Assembly: GCA_016190205.1 (NCBI GenBank)
Contig: JACPQZ010000059.1
Span: 1-7,062 of the forward strand
Direction of reading: 5' to 3'
From: Candidatus Omnitrophota bacterium
Lineage (GTDB): Bacteria > Omnitrophota > JACPQZ01
Length of the DNA stretch: 7,062 nt
Shown: positions 6,951 through 7,062 of the stretch, one piece after another
How the letters are laid out: every line of letters starts with the position of its first letter
Position numbering within the stretch: position 1 is the stretch's first letter
Made by a program: the position numbers and the translations under genes
Notes under the pieces: model-generated
What the model was told of the DNA's origin: nothing
Seen by the model: the letters and a program-made list of their open reading frames with translations, nothing else
Database searches by the model: none

Positions 6951-7062
6951 GCCGGCGAAGAGGAAGAAGTTACCATCCGACACATCGGTCGCGACGGAAT
7001 CGCCTTCCTTGGTGATCCTTACGACCGTGTCGTCATTGGGGGTATTCGGAATAGTCCAGGAC
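6891..7062 (-). CDS. end of the upstream part of the same giant repeat protein, closed by an in-frame TAG
   Basis: The same frame enters from beyond the 7062 edge and reads 56 codons before the TAG at 6893-6891. It starts inside a domain (the W-T-I-P strand, then V-V-R-I-T, then D-V-S-D-G-N-F-F-L-F-A-G) and passes into the next one (I-R-L-D-A-P ... N-H-T-V-stop). The stop falls one residue before the conserved Trp of a beta strand, so a protein ending here would lose nearly all of its last domain. A natural C-terminus in mid-strand is unlikely. I read this as the N-terminal side of one gene with the 1-6890 frame, split by a nonsense change, a sequencing error or readthrough. An automatic gene caller would annotate it as a separate gene. 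Confidence 0.8.
   Translation of the reverse strand, partial: SWTIPNTPNDDTVVRITKEGDSVATDVSDGNFFLFAGIRLDAPSGLDLPVQTNHTV
6951..7062 (-). repeat. domain 0 (partial): C-terminal part of a Kre9/KNH-like domain
   Basis: Only the last 37 residues are in the window: the W-T-I-P strand, an N-D-D-T loop, V-V-R-I-T and the closing F-F-L-F-A-G. This is the standard second half of the domain, showing that the array continues upstream of the window. Confidence 0.75.

Noticed and set aside
6794-6985. Minus-strand open frame 6794-6985 as a way to bypass the TAG by frameshift
   Set aside because: The domain pattern is kept in the same frame on both sides of the TAG, so no frameshift is needed, and the translation of this other frame does not resemble the repeats.
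1-7062. CRISPR array or non-coding satellite repeats
   Set aside because: The repeats are about 300-bp protein domains with codon-phase divergence and one continuous frame, not short identical repeats with spacers.
1-7062. Fibronectin type III, PKD or cadherin domains
   Set aside because: The P-x-x-x-x-x-W-x-x-G-x-T, V-x-W and V-K-[IV]-x-[YF]-S order fits bacterial Kre9/KNH-like repeats better, and I saw no PKD-type or cadherin-type signature motifs. A profile search should decide.
1-7062. TAG reassigned as a sense codon in the whole genome
   Set aside because: Only one TAG occurs in about 2,353 codons while CAG is common in the same frame; one occurrence is not enough to support a changed code.

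Overview
The whole 7,062-base window is the inside of one very large protein-coding gene on the minus strand. The frame whose codons occupy positions 3-5, 6-8 and so on was translated by hand from position 7061 down to position 3. It contains about 2,353 codons and one stop, an amber TAG at 6891-6893. No convincing gene start and no natural gene end is visible, so the gene continues past both edges. I saw no RNA gene, CRISPR array, mobile element, promoter or terminator, and no stretch without coding.

The protein is a chain of about 22 related beta-rich domains of 92-121 residues (23 with the partial one at the 7062 edge). Each domain follows the same plan: a start like [ILV]-x-[VL]-x-x-P, then often W-x-x-G-x-T, then a [VI]-x-W strand, then G-x-x-x-x-V-[KD]-[IV]-x-[YF] with a loop, then a W-x-[IV]-P strand, then [VI]-[KR]-[VI]-x-D, and finally a S-x-x-F-x-[IV]-x-G end leading into the next domain. 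This matches the bacterial Ig-like repeats usually assigned to the Kre9/KNH-like family (Pfam PF10342, 'Ser-Thr-rich GPI-anchored membrane family'). The chain is rich in Thr, Ser, Val, Asp, Asn and Gly, is acidic, and has no cysteine in the window. That fits a secreted or surface-attached stalk or adhesin. No enzymatic domain, signal peptide or anchor is in the window, so the function is inferred only from the architecture.

Region by region: 7062-6951 is the tail of an unnumbered domain; 6950-6627 is domain 1, which carries the TAG; 6626-5406 holds domains 2-5, the more divergent ones; 5405-3117 holds domains 6-12; 3116-885 holds domains 13-19; 884-1 holds domains 20-22, the last cut by the edge. 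Domains 5-22 show a second level of order. Seven domain types (called A to G here) recur in the same sequence, giving a super-repeat of about 2.2-2.3 kb. The match is not uniform. Domains 6-8 resemble 20-22 (14 domains apart) far more than 13-15, while 9-12 resemble 16-19 (7 apart). This points to repeated block duplication or recombination inside the gene.

The organism cannot be fixed from this window. Moderate GC content, a gene of at least 7 kb without a start or natural end, and long runs of this domain type are reminiscent of giant genes described from Candidatus Omnitrophota and similar uncultivated bacteria. This is a weak inference from resemblance.
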